Assembly: GCA_965250275.1 (NCBI GenBank)
Contig: OZ252297.1
Location: forward strand, 1,798,001 to 1,862,000
Direction of reading: 5' to 3'
DNA length: 64,000 nucleotides
Source of the DNA: G965250275 sp965250275
GTDB lineage: Bacteria > Pseudomonadota > Alphaproteobacteria > Rhodobacterales > Rhodobacteraceae
Shown one piece after another: positions 35,488 through 43,756 of the stretch (positions within the stretch are counted from its first letter, which is position 1; every line of letters starts with the position of its first letter). The notes beneath the pieces were generated by a model. The model saw nothing but the letters and a program-made list of their open reading frames with translations, was not told where the DNA came from and ran no database searches. Position numbers and translations under genes: made by a program.

Positions 35488-37119
35488 TTAGTCGGGCATA
35501 CGATCCAACGCACGTATCTGGTTGGCCGCAGAGGTCAGACGCTGGTGTTCTTGCAGGGTCATCGCGGCAAGCACCTTGCCCTGCAGACTCAACAGCTCTT
35601 CCTGCTCTTCGGCCGCCCGGTCATGTTTGAAGCCATTGGCAATCGCGTCGAGGGCCGCAAAGTGCTTGCTTTCGGCGAGTTCCAATTCCGCCAGAGCCCG
35701 CCACGCTGCCGGGAGTGTTGGCGCAAGAGCGATCAGATGATCCAGCGCGGCGCGCGCCTCGGAGTGCTGCCCAAGCGCGAGCAAAGCTTCGCCTTTTGCC
35801 CGCCAAAGCCCGGGCGCCAAGGGGTTGAGCGACAGACCGCGATCCGTGAGTGCGACCGCCGCGGTGTAATCCTCGGTCACCATCAGAAGCGCGGACGCCA
35901 CTTCCTCCATGATGGCCCAGTTATCCGGCTGCAGCATCAGCGCATCGCGATAGTGCACTCTGGAGCCTTCGAAATAGCGCGATTTGAGCGTGGTGCGGGC
36001 TTTCTCCAGCGGGCCATTCAGTGCGCGGTAGGTTTCGGCACCGTAGAGCCGATCGACAAGATCAGACATGCCCGCCAATGGTGCGGCACCCCGGCTGATC
36101 ACGCGGGTGTGCAGATTGCCGTCTTCTTCTTCCGGGGCATAGAGGACAGCATCACTCCAATCCTCGGAGGCCGCGGAAAGCTGCAAAAAATTCACGCCAA
36201 CCGCGACCGATGCCCCATAGGCCTGAAACTCCAGGAACTCATAACGCGGCATGATGTCCAGATGGCCGTAATCGCTGAAAATCGCGACGCCTCCGGGGCG
36301 CAAGGCACGCCGGCAGGCATCCAGGCAACTCAAAGCACCATGACAGTGCACAAAGGGAATTGTGGTGCCGCCTGTGTCGCGCGGCAAACTGTCGGCGAAT
36401 GGAATGCTTCCCCGTTCGATCGGGGTATGGCGAGCTTGAAGGCCAAACCGCGGTGCAATCCAGGCCCAGTCAGGCAGGGCCGCGTCAAGTCCACCTGACA
36501 ACGCGGCCGTCAATGGCTCGACCTGGTCGGCGTCTTTCTCGTCCAGAACGGTTCTGGCTTCCTTCCGCCAGGTGGCGCCGTCTTTGACCGCCAGCAGATC
36601 GAAGGGCAAGCTGTCGAGTATGTAGGTCCCAAGGATCGCGTCATATGTGCCATCTTCCAGCGATGGCGCGGTCGCGTTGAGCACCCGGCGCTCAACCAGC
36701 CCTGCGTGGGCATCCAACACCCCATGCGCTGTCTGCGCGGAAAGCACGGACTCCGATCCGTCTGTCACGACATAAGTGGTCCGTGCGTAGACTTTTGGGG
36801 CCTGTTTCTGCAGGCGATCCAGAAAGAGCTTTGCGAACACCCCTGATCCGGCCCCAAGTTCCAGCACCTGAAGCGGCCCGTCAGGCGCGGCACTGGCCAA
36901 AAAGACCTGAACCGCGTCTTCGGAGAGGCGGCCTGATGAGGTGCCGGTGTAGGGAACATCGTAGGTCAGGAAGGGATCGAGACCGGACACGCCCCAACTG
37001 GCGCGCCCAAACCGCAACCGAAGGCTGTCCCAGATCAGGCCAAACTCCTCAAGCGGGATGCCGCGCGCAGCACCTGTTGCAAGGATCTGGTCGGGGTCCT
37101 GTGCGCCGTCGCGCCGCAT
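35488..37119 (-). CDS. class I SAM-dependent methyltransferase with TPR repeats
   Basis: A protein of 543 residues. The SAM-binding motif I is VLELGAGSGVFAKLFLDRL (residues 85-103), followed by YVVTDGSESVLSAQ as motif II and a post-I helix. A middle region GTYILDSLPFDLL and LRPGGVAIFSDYG continues the Rossmann fold. The C-terminal third (about 375-500) contains TPR-like pairs (ALMLQPDNWAIMEEVASALL, LSLNPLAPGLWRAKGEALLALG). It lies 8 bp after a repetitive coiled-coil gene on the same strand and likely shares its transcript. TPRs suggest a protein partner. Substrate is unknown. Confidence 0.78.
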   Translation of the reverse strand: MRRDGAQDPDQILATGAARGIPLEEFGLIWDSLRLRFGRASWGVSGLDPFLTYDVPYTGTSSGRLSEDAVQVFLASAAPDGPLQVLELGAGSGVFAKLFLDRLQKQAPKVYARTTYVVTDGSESVLSAQTAHGVLDAHAGLVERRVLNATAPSLEDGTYDAILGTYILDSLPFDLLAVKDGATWRKEARTVLDEKDADQVEPLTAALSGGLDAALPDWAWIAPRFGLQARHTPIERGSIPFADSLPRDTGGTTIPFVHCHGALSCLDACRRALRPGGVAIFSDYGHLDIMPRYEFLEFQAYGASVAVGVNFLQLSAASEDWSDAVLYAPEEEDGNLHTRVISRGAAPLAGMSDLVDRLYGAETYRALNGPLEKARTTLKSRYFEGSRVHYRDALMLQPDNWAIMEEVASALLMVTEDYTAAVALTDRGLSLNPLAPGLWRAKGEALLALGQHSEARAALDHLIALAPTLPAAWRALAELELAESKHFAALDAIANGFKHDRAAEEQEELLSLQGKVLAAMTLQEHQRLTSAANQIRALDRMPD

Positions 37120-37127
37120 TTCGCGGT

Positions 37128-37457
37128 TCAGCGCTTTTTCTCCATTTTATTCAGGCGTTTTTCGAGCTTCGTGATGTGATCATAAGCCTTCTGGTTGACC
37201 TTGTTCTGAGCCTGAATGGTGCTCAGAATGTTGTCGAAGTCCTTTTGGTTCACCTTGTTTTGTTGCTTCACAATGCTGTCGAGGCGCTTTTCGAGCTTTG
37301 TAATGTGGTCATAGGCCTTTTGATTGACTTTGTTCTGCGCCTGGATGGTGCCCATGACTTTGTCATAGACCTGTTGGTTTACCTTGTTCTGATCCCTGAT
37401 GACTTTATCGAGATGTTTTTCCAGCGCATCGATTTGCGACTTAACGTCTTTGGGCAT
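37128..37457 (-). CDS. small repetitive coiled-coil protein (QNKVNQ repeats)
   Basis: A protein of 109 residues, highly charged and almost entirely helical, with no signal peptide or membrane segment. QNKVNQ occurs four times, at residues 23, 41, 66 and 84, giving alternating 18- and 25-residue steps and a duplicated 43-residue unit (QNKVNQKAYDHITKLEKRL repeated). The duplication is visible at DNA level as a 129-bp near repeat. AAGGGA precedes the ATG. The gene is visibly more AT-rich than its neighbours. I recognise no family. It is 8 bp upstream of the TPR methyltransferase. Confidence 0.75.
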   Translation of the reverse strand: MPKDVKSQIDALEKHLDKVIRDQNKVNQQVYDKVMGTIQAQNKVNQKAYDHITKLEKRLDSIVKQQNKVNQKDFDNILSTIQAQNKVNQKAYDHITKLEKRLNKMEKKR

Positions 37458-37605
37458 CCGAATTCCCTTAACATGTTACACCAATACCGTAGCCGACCTT
37501 ACCACAGGCCAGTCATTCGGTTAAGCAACAGTTTGCGGAAAGTTTCTCCGGTGAATCCCGGGTGTTCGGGAACAGAAAACCCAAGTGCCTTCGCGGCGTC
37601 AGACC

Positions 37606-38097
37606 CTAGCGGTTCTCATCGCGTGAGCCGCTCTTGTGTTTGTGCGAGTTGCGCCGCTGCAGGGACTCTTCAAGCCGGTCAGCATATGCAATTCGATCCG
37701 CCTGTGACATCTCGCTGACGCGGGCCAGCCACTTGCGTTGAACCTCAAACTGATAGGCCTGGCGCGCTTCGGCCTGCTGGGTGATCAAGGCCTCAAGCGC
37801 TGTGGGATCAAATGGATCGGATCGCAACGCCGCACTCAGCAAGCTGGCCTGATCAGAGGGGCGCATGGCGTTGCTGCCGGCGTCCCGCAGGGTCTGGCGC
37901 AGAGCGCGCCGATCGTCACGTGGCAGCTCCCGATAGAGCGCGGGACCCAATGCGCGGGGAGGCGGGCCAATGCCCCATCCACTCATGCGCAGGACCGCAC
38001 CAGCGACCACACCGACCACCAGCAGGTTGAGGGCGAGCGAGCCAATCAGCAGCCAACGCATCCAGCGGCGGGGGGATTTAACAGAGCTTTCGGCCAT
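37606..38097 (-). CDS. periplasmic heavy-metal sensor/Spy-CpxP-like membrane-anchored protein
   Basis: A protein of 163 residues with one N-terminal transmembrane anchor (WLLIGSLALNLLVVGVVAGAV) and a helical periplasmic domain rich in Arg, Asp and Gln. The LPRDDRRALRQTLRDAG and QQAEARQAYQFEVQRKWLARVSEM segments fit the CpxP/ZraP-like 'periplasmic heavy metal sensor' family. A basic, His-containing tail (NSHKHKSGSRDENR) could bind metal. It is the last gene of the EF-hand/ECF sigma operon, 3 bp after the putative anti-sigma gene. Confidence 0.78.
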   Translation of the reverse strand: MAESSVKSPRRWMRWLLIGSLALNLLVVGVVAGAVLRMSGWGIGPPPRALGPALYRELPRDDRRALRQTLRDAGSNAMRPSDQASLLSAALRSDPFDPTALEALITQQAEARQAYQFEVQRKWLARVSEMSQADRIAYADRLEESLQRRNSHKHKSGSRDENR

Positions 38098-38100
38098 GGT

Positions 38101-38448
38101 TCAGTCTTCCTCGTCCGTCATCGCGAGCACCAGTGTGTCACCAGCCAGCACATCCCAGCCACTCTGACTGCGTGTGACGACTTGCATCGGATCCGCCCAA
38201 TCGGTTGGTGGAGCCAGGCCGATCCATAATCCCACAGCACAGGCCGCGACCAATCCACCCATGCCGCGCCATCCTCCGAACAACCCACGCACTTGCGACC
38301 AGAACGCGGGCGGGCCGGCGGGCGCGGCCATTATTCGGATGGCGTCCGCTTGCATGCGCGCCTTCAAGTCGGGCGGAAAATCCGCACTTTGCCGGGCCGC
38401 AGCAAAGAATGGGTCCAGCGCGTCAGTCTCTTTGTCTGTATCACTCAT
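38101..38448 (-). CDS. small single-TM protein, putative anti-sigma factor
   Basis: A protein of 115 residues with an N-terminal cytoplasmic part (DPFFAAARQSADFPPDLKARMQADAIRIM), one transmembrane helix (GMGGLVAACAVGLWIGLA) and a short periplasmic tail. It overlaps the ECF sigma gene by 8 bp. The topology and position are those of an anti-sigma factor, but no zinc-binding HxxxCxxC motif is seen. The role is inferred from context. Confidence 0.65.
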   Translation of the reverse strand: MSDTDKETDALDPFFAAARQSADFPPDLKARMQADAIRIMAAPAGPPAFWSQVRGLFGGWRGMGGLVAACAVGLWIGLAPPTDWADPMQVVTRSQSGWDVLAGDTLVLAMTDEED

Positions 38449-39103
38449 CGCTATATCCCAGTTCTGCGCGGCGTCCGGCCAGATCTGCGGCCAATGCGCG
38501 TTTCCCTCTCGCGGTCAAGCTTTCGACCGCCTCTGTACTGATGTCCATGATCCGCGCAATTTCGGGGTTGGGCAGATCTTCGATGTGGCGCAAGACCACG
38601 GCTTGTCTTTGCCGATCCGGCAGTGTCATCAACGCAGCCTGTAAGGCGTCGGCGCGGGCTTGGTCCTGCAGTTTTGAGCGCGCATCTGGGGCCGGATCGG
38701 GAGGCTCTGGCACGCCGTCCAGTCCGACAACCGATCGTTTGCGCCGCCGCTGCAGGTCAATGCACAAATTCAACGTCACGCGGTAGAGCCAGGTGCTGAC
38801 ACGGGCGCTGCCTGTCTGCCAGTCCGCCGCCGCACGCCAGAGCCGAAGCATCGCCTCTTGGGCAACGTCCTCAGCTTCGGCGCGATCCCCAAGCATCCGG
38901 AGCGCAACGCCATAGCTGCGGGGGCCCAACCGCTCGGTCAACAAACGTGCGGCTTTCTCGTCGCCCCCCGCATATCGCTGCAGAAGCTGTGCATCTTCAT
39001 CAACCGGTGCGGCGCTGTCTGCATCTGCCGCAACAGAGCTCGCGGGCGACGCGGACGCCGTCACGAACGCACGCTCGTGCCGTGTGACATCCGCGCCAGC
39101 CAC
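38441..39103 (-). CDS. ECF-type RNA polymerase sigma factor
   Basis: A sigma-70 family factor of 220 residues from GTG 39103. Region 2 is LLQRYAGGDEKAARLLTERL...MLGDRAEAEDVAQEAMLRLW, with the DVAQE core-binding motif. Region 4 is LPDRQRQAVVLRHIEDLPNPEIARIMDISTEAVESLTARGKRALA. The long ~35-residue Ala-rich N-terminus is unusual, and a shorter start (GTG 39064) is possible. It sits 3 bp after the EF-hand gene and overlaps the putative anti-sigma gene. Confidence 0.9.
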   Translation of the reverse strand: MAGADVTRHERAFVTASASPASSVAADADSAAPVDEDAQLLQRYAGGDEKAARLLTERLGPRSYGVALRMLGDRAEAEDVAQEAMLRLWRAAADWQTGSARVSTWLYRVTLNLCIDLQRRRKRSVVGLDGVPEPPDPAPDARSKLQDQARADALQAALMTLPDRQRQAVVLRHIEDLPNPEIARIMDISTEAVESLTARGKRALAADLAGRRAELGYSDE

Positions 39104-39106
39104 ACC

Positions 39107-39568
39107 TTAGTTCTTGTCCGCGTTCTTGCCGCGTCGCGCCTTGTGGCGCTTTTGGGCCTCTGCGAATTCCTCTTCCGAGATGCCACCGCTGTTATCCGCG
39201 TCGATCCGGTCAAACATGCGTTCGCCGCGTTTGGGTCTGGGCATTTCATCCCGGCTGAGCGCGCCGTCGCCGTCCGTGTCAAATCGTTCGATCATGCCCG
39301 AGACCCGGTCCTGTGCCCGCGCGGTGGCGGCAGCATTCAGTTCATCCTGGCTCAAAAGACCGTCGCCATTGCTGTCCGCGGCATCAAAGCGCGCCTGTCC
39401 GCGCGCCTGCATCTCTTCTTTCGTGATCTGTCCGTCGCCGTCAGTGTCGAGCGTTTCGAACGACATCTGTTGCGGGCGATCCTGACTGCGCGCGTCGGCC
39501 TGCACGGTGACACCGGTCACGGCAAGGGCGCACACGACAACGGATGTGATGAAGCCTGTATGTTTCAT
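39107..39568 (-). CDS. exported EF-hand calcium-binding protein
   Basis: A protein of 153 residues with a signal peptide (SVVVCALAVTGVTVQADA). Four EF-hand loops are visible: DTDGDGQITKEE, DSNGDGLLSQDE, DTDGDGALSRDE and DADNSGGISEEE. The tail is very basic (AQKRHKARRGKNADKN). As first gene before an ECF sigma factor, it may act as a periplasmic Ca or metal sensor for that system; that is inference. Confidence 0.88.
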   Translation of the reverse strand: MKHTGFITSVVVCALAVTGVTVQADARSQDRPQQMSFETLDTDGDGQITKEEMQARGQARFDAADSNGDGLLSQDELNAAATARAQDRVSGMIERFDTDGDGALSRDEMPRPKRGERMFDRIDADNSGGISEEEFAEAQKRHKARRGKNADKN

Positions 39569-39786
39569 TGCAACTCATCTTTCTTTGACAAGTCGGGCTG
39601 CAGTATGCCGCCCGTTCTATACCCTAGCACGGACAGCCCGCATCATTCCGTCGCATTTTTTTTCTCAACGGTACTGATAGAGGCAGGGATCTGGGATCAT
39701 TTGCGACATCCCGACGCACAAAGATGGTCCCCCCTTACAAGTTTCGGCGCGCGTAGCCACTCTTTGCCCGACAGGAGACGATCTTG
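39569..39786. other. divergent intergenic region between EF-hand and DUF983 genes
   Basis: This holds a 7-bp inverted repeat (CGGGCTG/CAGCCCG) around 39590-39637 that encloses a TATACCCTA element. On the minus strand a GGAAT motif lies upstream, which would fit an ECF-type -35. The assignment as the sigma factor's own promoter is tentative. Confidence 0.3.
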
Positions 39787-40179
39787 ATGACGCATGACAT
39801 TCAAGCCGCCGAAGGCGAAGCAATCCCCGACAGACCAGTGTGGCCATCGCTTGCGCGGGGCTGGCGGCGCAAATGCCCGAACTGCGGGAGCGGCCCGCTT
39901 CTCAAAAGCTACCTGAAACTGAACCAGTCCTGCCCGGTATGTCGCGAGGACCTGACTCCGGCGCGCGCCGATGATGGCCCGGCGTATCTGACGATCCTTG
40001 TGGTCGGACACCTGATGGCGCCTTTGCTGCATATCGCGTTTGTAAAGTGGCGCCCCGACCCGCTGACGCTGTTCACGATCTTTGCGGTTGGATGTGTCGC
40101 GCTGTCTCTATACCTTCTGCCCAGATTCAAAGGGGCAATCGTCGGGTATCAATGGGCCCGGCGGCTGAATGGGTTCTGA
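39787..40179 (+). CDS. DUF983 zinc-ribbon membrane protein
   Basis: A protein of 130 residues. ATG 39787 is preferred over TTG 39784, with AGGAGA upstream. Two Cys pairs, CPNCGSG and CPVCRED, form a zinc ribbon. Two transmembrane helices follow (YLTILVVGHLMAPLLHIAF and TLFTIFAVGCVALSLYLLP). This matches DUF983, which is common in alphaproteobacteria. Function is unknown. It is likely co-transcribed with the NUDIX gene 35 bp downstream. Confidence 0.85.
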   Translation: MTHDIQAAEGEAIPDRPVWPSLARGWRRKCPNCGSGPLLKSYLKLNQSCPVCREDLTPARADDGPAYLTILVVGHLMAPLLHIAFVKWRPDPLTLFTIFAVGCVALSLYLLPRFKGAIVGYQWARRLNGF

Positions 40180-40214
40180 CGATCCGTCCTGACCCCGCAG
40201 TAGGGTAGGGCACT

Positions 40215-40913
40215 ATGACCACAGACAAATCGGCAATTCGAAACGCGGCGACGGTGATCGTGCTGCGGGACCGGCTGACCCAACCGGCGATCCTGATGGG
40301 GCAGCGCGGTGCAAAAGCCGCGTTCATGCCGAACAAGTTCGTGTTTCCCGGAGGGGCCGTCGATTCAGAGGACGCTGCGGTGCCGTTGGCGACCCCCTTG
40401 CCGGACCTGTGTCACGACCGGCTTTCCGAAGACGCGCCTGCGGGCCTTCAGCCTGCGTTGGCAGCCGCTGCCATTCGTGAGCTTTGGGAAGAAACAGGTC
40501 TGATACTGGGGCAACCCGGCGCTTGGACCGGGAACGTCCCAGCAGATTGGCAGAGTTTCGCTGCCACCGGACATGTGCCCGCTGCAGATCCGTTGCAGTT
40601 TGTTTTTCGGGCTTTGACCCCGCCGGGCCGTCCACGTCGCTTCGACGCGCGCTTTTTTCTGGTCGATTCCGGGGCGATCCAGGGCGATCTGGACGACTTC
40701 ACCCACGCATCCGACGAGCTGTCGCATTTGCAATGGATCCCGCTGGCCGACGCGCGTCGCTTTGATCTGCCGTTCATCACGGAAGTCGTGCTTGCCGAGA
40801 TTGCAGGGCGTGTGACCGAAACGGCCCCACCCGACAGCGTCCCCTACTTCCGCAACAACGACGAAGCCAGCCTGTTTCTGCGACTGCGCGGTCGTCCGCA
40901 GGACTCTGACTAA
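40215..40913 (+). CDS. NUDIX hydrolase
   Basis: A NUDIX-fold hydrolase of 232 residues. The NUDIX box core is AAIRELWEETGLILG. The N-terminal AATVIVLRDRLTQPAILMGQRGAKAAFMPNKFVFPGGAVD is typical of the NUDT19/CoA-diphosphatase-like group. Substrate is uncertain. It converges on the XRE gene with 2 bp between stops. Confidence 0.85.
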   Translation: MTTDKSAIRNAATVIVLRDRLTQPAILMGQRGAKAAFMPNKFVFPGGAVDSEDAAVPLATPLPDLCHDRLSEDAPAGLQPALAAAAIRELWEETGLILGQPGAWTGNVPADWQSFAATGHVPAADPLQFVFRALTPPGRPRRFDARFFLVDSGAIQGDLDDFTHASDELSHLQWIPLADARRFDLPFITEVVLAEIAGRVTETAPPDSVPYFRNNDEASLFLRLRGRPQDSD

Positions 40914-40915
40914 GT

Positions 40916-41782
40916 CTATGCTTTGGTGATGGCGGCACGCAGGTGGCGCAAATGGGTGGGCAGGTGCCGTGCGGTCAGATCAGCTTCGCGCACCAAGGTG
41001 TCAAAGTGCATTGTGAAGGTCTCAACACGGTCCCGGTCGCGAAAAGCCATGTAGTGTGACCCCGCATAAAACACACACAGCAGCGGCCCGAACACGGTAA
41101 TCGGCGCGGAATACAGTCGCAGCGCGTCGTAGAGGTAAATCCGCAGACGCGGGTAAAGCGCTTCGGTCAGTTCCAGAAAGCGATCGATCTGATCCAGCCG
41201 GGTCCGCAGAGGCAAGCCCTGGTAGTAGCCCATGCCATGGGCGAAGCTATGCATCTCGAAGATCGGAAGGGCGATCTCGTAATCCGATCTTGCGCCTCGC
41301 ATCCATTCGAGCCGGTCTTCTGAGGCACCGATGGCCTGATCCGCGGTCCGTCCCAAATGCGGCGCGTATTCCCATTCCAGAAACGCGCGCGTTTTCAGCA
41401 TGTCAGGCAGGGCGGCGGGAACATGCCGGATCTTGTATCCTTCCGCCTCACGGTGCCAATCGAAAATCCGTTCATCGACCAGCGCCCGCGGCGCTTCGGT
41501 CAGGCTGAGGCTGTTGGACATCAGGTCCGCGGCACTTTCGGGGCGGTCGGAAAGACTGAGCAGCCAGTCCGCAGAAACACCCAGTCCAGCCGCGCAGGCA
41601 CCGACCACATGCGCGTTTGGCAGGCGCGCGCCGTCATCGGTCAGAAGTTGTGAAATTGTGGATCGATCGACCCCGATCTGACGGGCCAGCGCACTTTGGC
41701 TTGTCTCGCTTTCATGCATGGCACGCGCAAGTCGTTGGCGGAACTGGAGGGCGCGCAGTCGCTTGTCGATAATTTGTTGCAT
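40916..41782 (-). CDS. XRE-family transcriptional regulator with large C-terminal domain
   Basis: A regulator of 288 residues. The N-terminal HTH (LARQIGVDRSTISQLLTDDGARLPNAHVVGACAAGLGVSADWLL, about 33-80) is followed by a ~200-residue helical domain of unknown ligand. It is divergent from a fatty acid desaturase. Two dyads lie in the 106-bp intergenic region, one of them 4 nt before its own start, so it likely autoregulates and controls the desaturase. A fatty-acid or acyl-CoA ligand is a guess. Confidence 0.82.
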   Translation of the reverse strand: MQQIIDKRLRALQFRQRLARAMHESETSQSALARQIGVDRSTISQLLTDDGARLPNAHVVGACAAGLGVSADWLLSLSDRPESAADLMSNSLSLTEAPRALVDERIFDWHREAEGYKIRHVPAALPDMLKTRAFLEWEYAPHLGRTADQAIGASEDRLEWMRGARSDYEIALPIFEMHSFAHGMGYYQGLPLRTRLDQIDRFLELTEALYPRLRIYLYDALRLYSAPITVFGPLLCVFYAGSHYMAFRDRDRVETFTMHFDTLVREADLTARHLPTHLRHLRAAITKA

Positions 41783-41785
41783 CTG

Positions 41786-41799
41786 GTGATAAATATCAC
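41786..41799. promoter_or_regulatory. dyad at XRE regulator start
   Basis: GTGATA-AA-TATCAC is a perfect 6-bp dyad immediately upstream of the regulator's ATG, overlapping where its Shine-Dalgarno would be. It is a candidate autoregulatory operator. Confidence 0.45.
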
Positions 41800-41832
41800 A
41801 GCTGCAGAGTTTTGTTTACTCAAATCGGAATG

Positions 41833-41848
41833 GTCACAGTTTCGTGAC
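41833..41848. promoter_or_regulatory. dyad upstream of desaturase
   Basis: GTCAC-N6-GTGAC is a perfect dyad 40 bp before the desaturase start. It shares the GTGA/TCAC half-site with the dyad at 41786-41799, which supports both as sites for the XRE regulator. Confidence 0.45.
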
Positions 41849-41888
41849 TATGGTTCTGTCGCTTGGGGACACACCAATCGGAGCAAAC

Positions 41889-42809
41889 ATGACACCCGAA
41901 ACACGCGCGCGGACCAGGGTCAGGCCTCTTGCCGTTGAATGGTCGACCTTGGGACTGATCGTGGCGTGTTATGCGGCCTTTGGCCTGTGTCTCTTCGGAC
42001 TTGCGGCCTGGGTCCCAATTCTCAGCATACCTGTGATGGCGTGCATAATCGCTATGCATGCTTCGCTTACGCATGAGGTGCTGCACGGGCACCCGTTCCA
42101 GATTAAGGCGTTGAATGAGCTGATGGTGCTGCCGGCGCTGAATCTGACGATTCCCTATCACCGGTTTCGGGACTTGCATTTGGAACATCACCGCGACTCG
42201 AACCTGACCGATCCCTATGACGATCCGGAAACCAACTTTCTGGATCCCGCGGTTTGGTCTCGGATGCCGAAATGGAAACGAAAGCTTTTCGCCGCCAACA
42301 ACACGCTTCTCGGGCGCATCACGCTCGGCCCTGCCATAGGCACCGCCTTGTTTCTTCAGGATGAGGTACGCGCATTGCGCCGCGGCGACAGGTCTGTGTG
42401 TATTGCGTGGGCGATCCACGCGGTCTGTGTGGCCGGCATTCTGGCACTTGTTGTGGTGTCTCCGATGCCGGTCTGGGCCTATTTGGTGTCCGCTTACGCC
42501 GGCATGTCGATCTTAAAAATCCGGACCTTTCTGGAACACCGCGCGCACGAAAAATCGCGCGGACGAACGGTGATCATCGAAGATCGCGGGTTTCTGGCGT
42601 TTATGTTCCTGAACAACAACTTGCATGTGGTCCATCACATGCATCCACAGGCCGCCTGGTACGAATTGCCCGAGATCTACGCGGCCTCAAAAGCGCGCTA
42701 CGCTGACATGAACGATGGTTACATCTATCGGTCTTATGGCGAAGTGTTTCGCCGGTACTTCGTGAAAGCGAAGGATTCTGTACCGCATCCCCTCTGGCCT
42801 CAGGGTTGA
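41889..42809 (+). CDS. membrane fatty acid desaturase
   Basis: A desaturase of 306 residues from ATG 41889 (CGGAGC upstream). Three His boxes are seen: HEVLHGHP, HLEHHRD and VVHHMHP (with NNNLH just before). Hydrophobic segments flank them as in membrane di-iron desaturases. It likely introduces a double bond into a lipid or fatty acyl chain. Divergent XRE regulator and operator dyads suggest regulated expression. Regiospecificity cannot be read. Confidence 0.87.
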   Translation: MTPETRARTRVRPLAVEWSTLGLIVACYAAFGLCLFGLAAWVPILSIPVMACIIAMHASLTHEVLHGHPFQIKALNELMVLPALNLTIPYHRFRDLHLEHHRDSNLTDPYDDPETNFLDPAVWSRMPKWKRKLFAANNTLLGRITLGPAIGTALFLQDEVRALRRGDRSVCIAWAIHAVCVAGILALVVVSPMPVWAYLVSAYAGMSILKIRTFLEHRAHEKSRGRTVIIEDRGFLAFMFLNNNLHVVHHMHPQAAWYELPEIYAASKARYADMNDGYIYRSYGEVFRRYFVKAKDSVPHPLWPQG

Positions 42810-42828
42810 AATCCCTCCATAGGGGGGT

Positions 42829-43731
42829 ATGAGCCTGTGGATTCCAGTCACCGTCGCGGCGGCCATCTTTCAGACGCTGCGGTTTATGCTGCAGAAGTCT
42901 CTCAGCACCGTTAAACTGTCCGCCGCCGGCGCAACTTTTGCGCGCTTTGCCTATTCCGCGCCGCTGATCGTGACGCTTTTGGTGGTGTATCTCTGGGCCT
43001 CAGGACGCACTCTCCCCCCACTTTCGAGCACCTTCTGGACGTTCGCTGCGATCGGGGGATTGTCGCAGATCCTGGCGACGCTTTGCGTTGTGCTTTTGTT
43101 CAAGCAACGCAACTTTGCTGTCGGCATCACTTTCAAAAAGACAGAGGTCATTCAAACGGCGCTGGTCGGATTGATCGTGCTCGGAGAAGGGATCAGTTGG
43201 GGTGGGTTCGTCGCGATCCTGATTGGCTTGCTCGCGGTGTTGTTGCTGTCAAAGACTCCGGGCGGGGACGGGGTCTGGTGGCGGCACCTGACCAATCGCG
43301 CTTCGCTTCTGGGGCTTGGGTCCGGCGTCCTTTTTGCATTCTCCGCCGTCAGTTATCGGGGCGCGTCGCTGCAACTGGGGGATCTGGAACCCGTGTTTCG
43401 CGCCGGGATCACGCTGGCAGCGGTCACGTCGCTGCAGTTCATCGGCATGGCGGTGTGGTTGGCATGGCGTGATCGTGCCGAACTGCGTGCAGTCTGGGCG
43501 ACGCGCAACACCGCGGTGTTTGTCGGGTTGACCAGCATGGGCGGGTCATTTTGCTGGTTTCTGGCGTTCACCTTGCAAAACGCAGCTTATGTGAAAGCGC
43601 TGGGGCAGGTGGAGCTCATCTTTTCGATGCTCGCATCTTTGCTGTTCTTCCGCGAGAAAATTACGCTGCGCGAGTTGCTTGGGATTGGACTGCTCGGATT
43701 GTCCATCCTGACGCTTGTCCTGACGCTTTGA
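42829..43731 (+). CDS. EamA/DMT superfamily permease
   Basis: An inner-membrane protein of 300 residues with about ten hydrophobic helices in two repeats (FARFAYSAPLIVTLLVVYLW ... VALVGLIV-type first half; AVSYRGASLQLGDLEPVFRAGITLAAVTSLQFIG second half). The QVELIFSMLASLLFFREKITLRELLGIGLL end is typical of EamA transporters. It follows the desaturase by 19 bp and could be in the same operon. Substrate is unknown. Confidence 0.85.
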   Translation: MSLWIPVTVAAAIFQTLRFMLQKSLSTVKLSAAGATFARFAYSAPLIVTLLVVYLWASGRTLPPLSSTFWTFAAIGGLSQILATLCVVLLFKQRNFAVGITFKKTEVIQTALVGLIVLGEGISWGGFVAILIGLLAVLLLSKTPGGDGVWWRHLTNRASLLGLGSGVLFAFSAVSYRGASLQLGDLEPVFRAGITLAAVTSLQFIGMAVWLAWRDRAELRAVWATRNTAVFVGLTSMGGSFCWFLAFTLQNAAYVKALGQVELIFSMLASLLFFREKITLRELLGIGLLGLSILTLVLTL

Positions 43732-43756
43732 AGCGCAGAGCAAGAGCGTTGAGCCG

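Noticed and set aside
37128..37457. Short DNA repeats considered as a CRISPR or tandem non-coding array
   Set aside because: The repeat period is a multiple of three, the frame is open throughout with a start and Shine-Dalgarno, and spacers are not unique; it is a repetitive coding gene.
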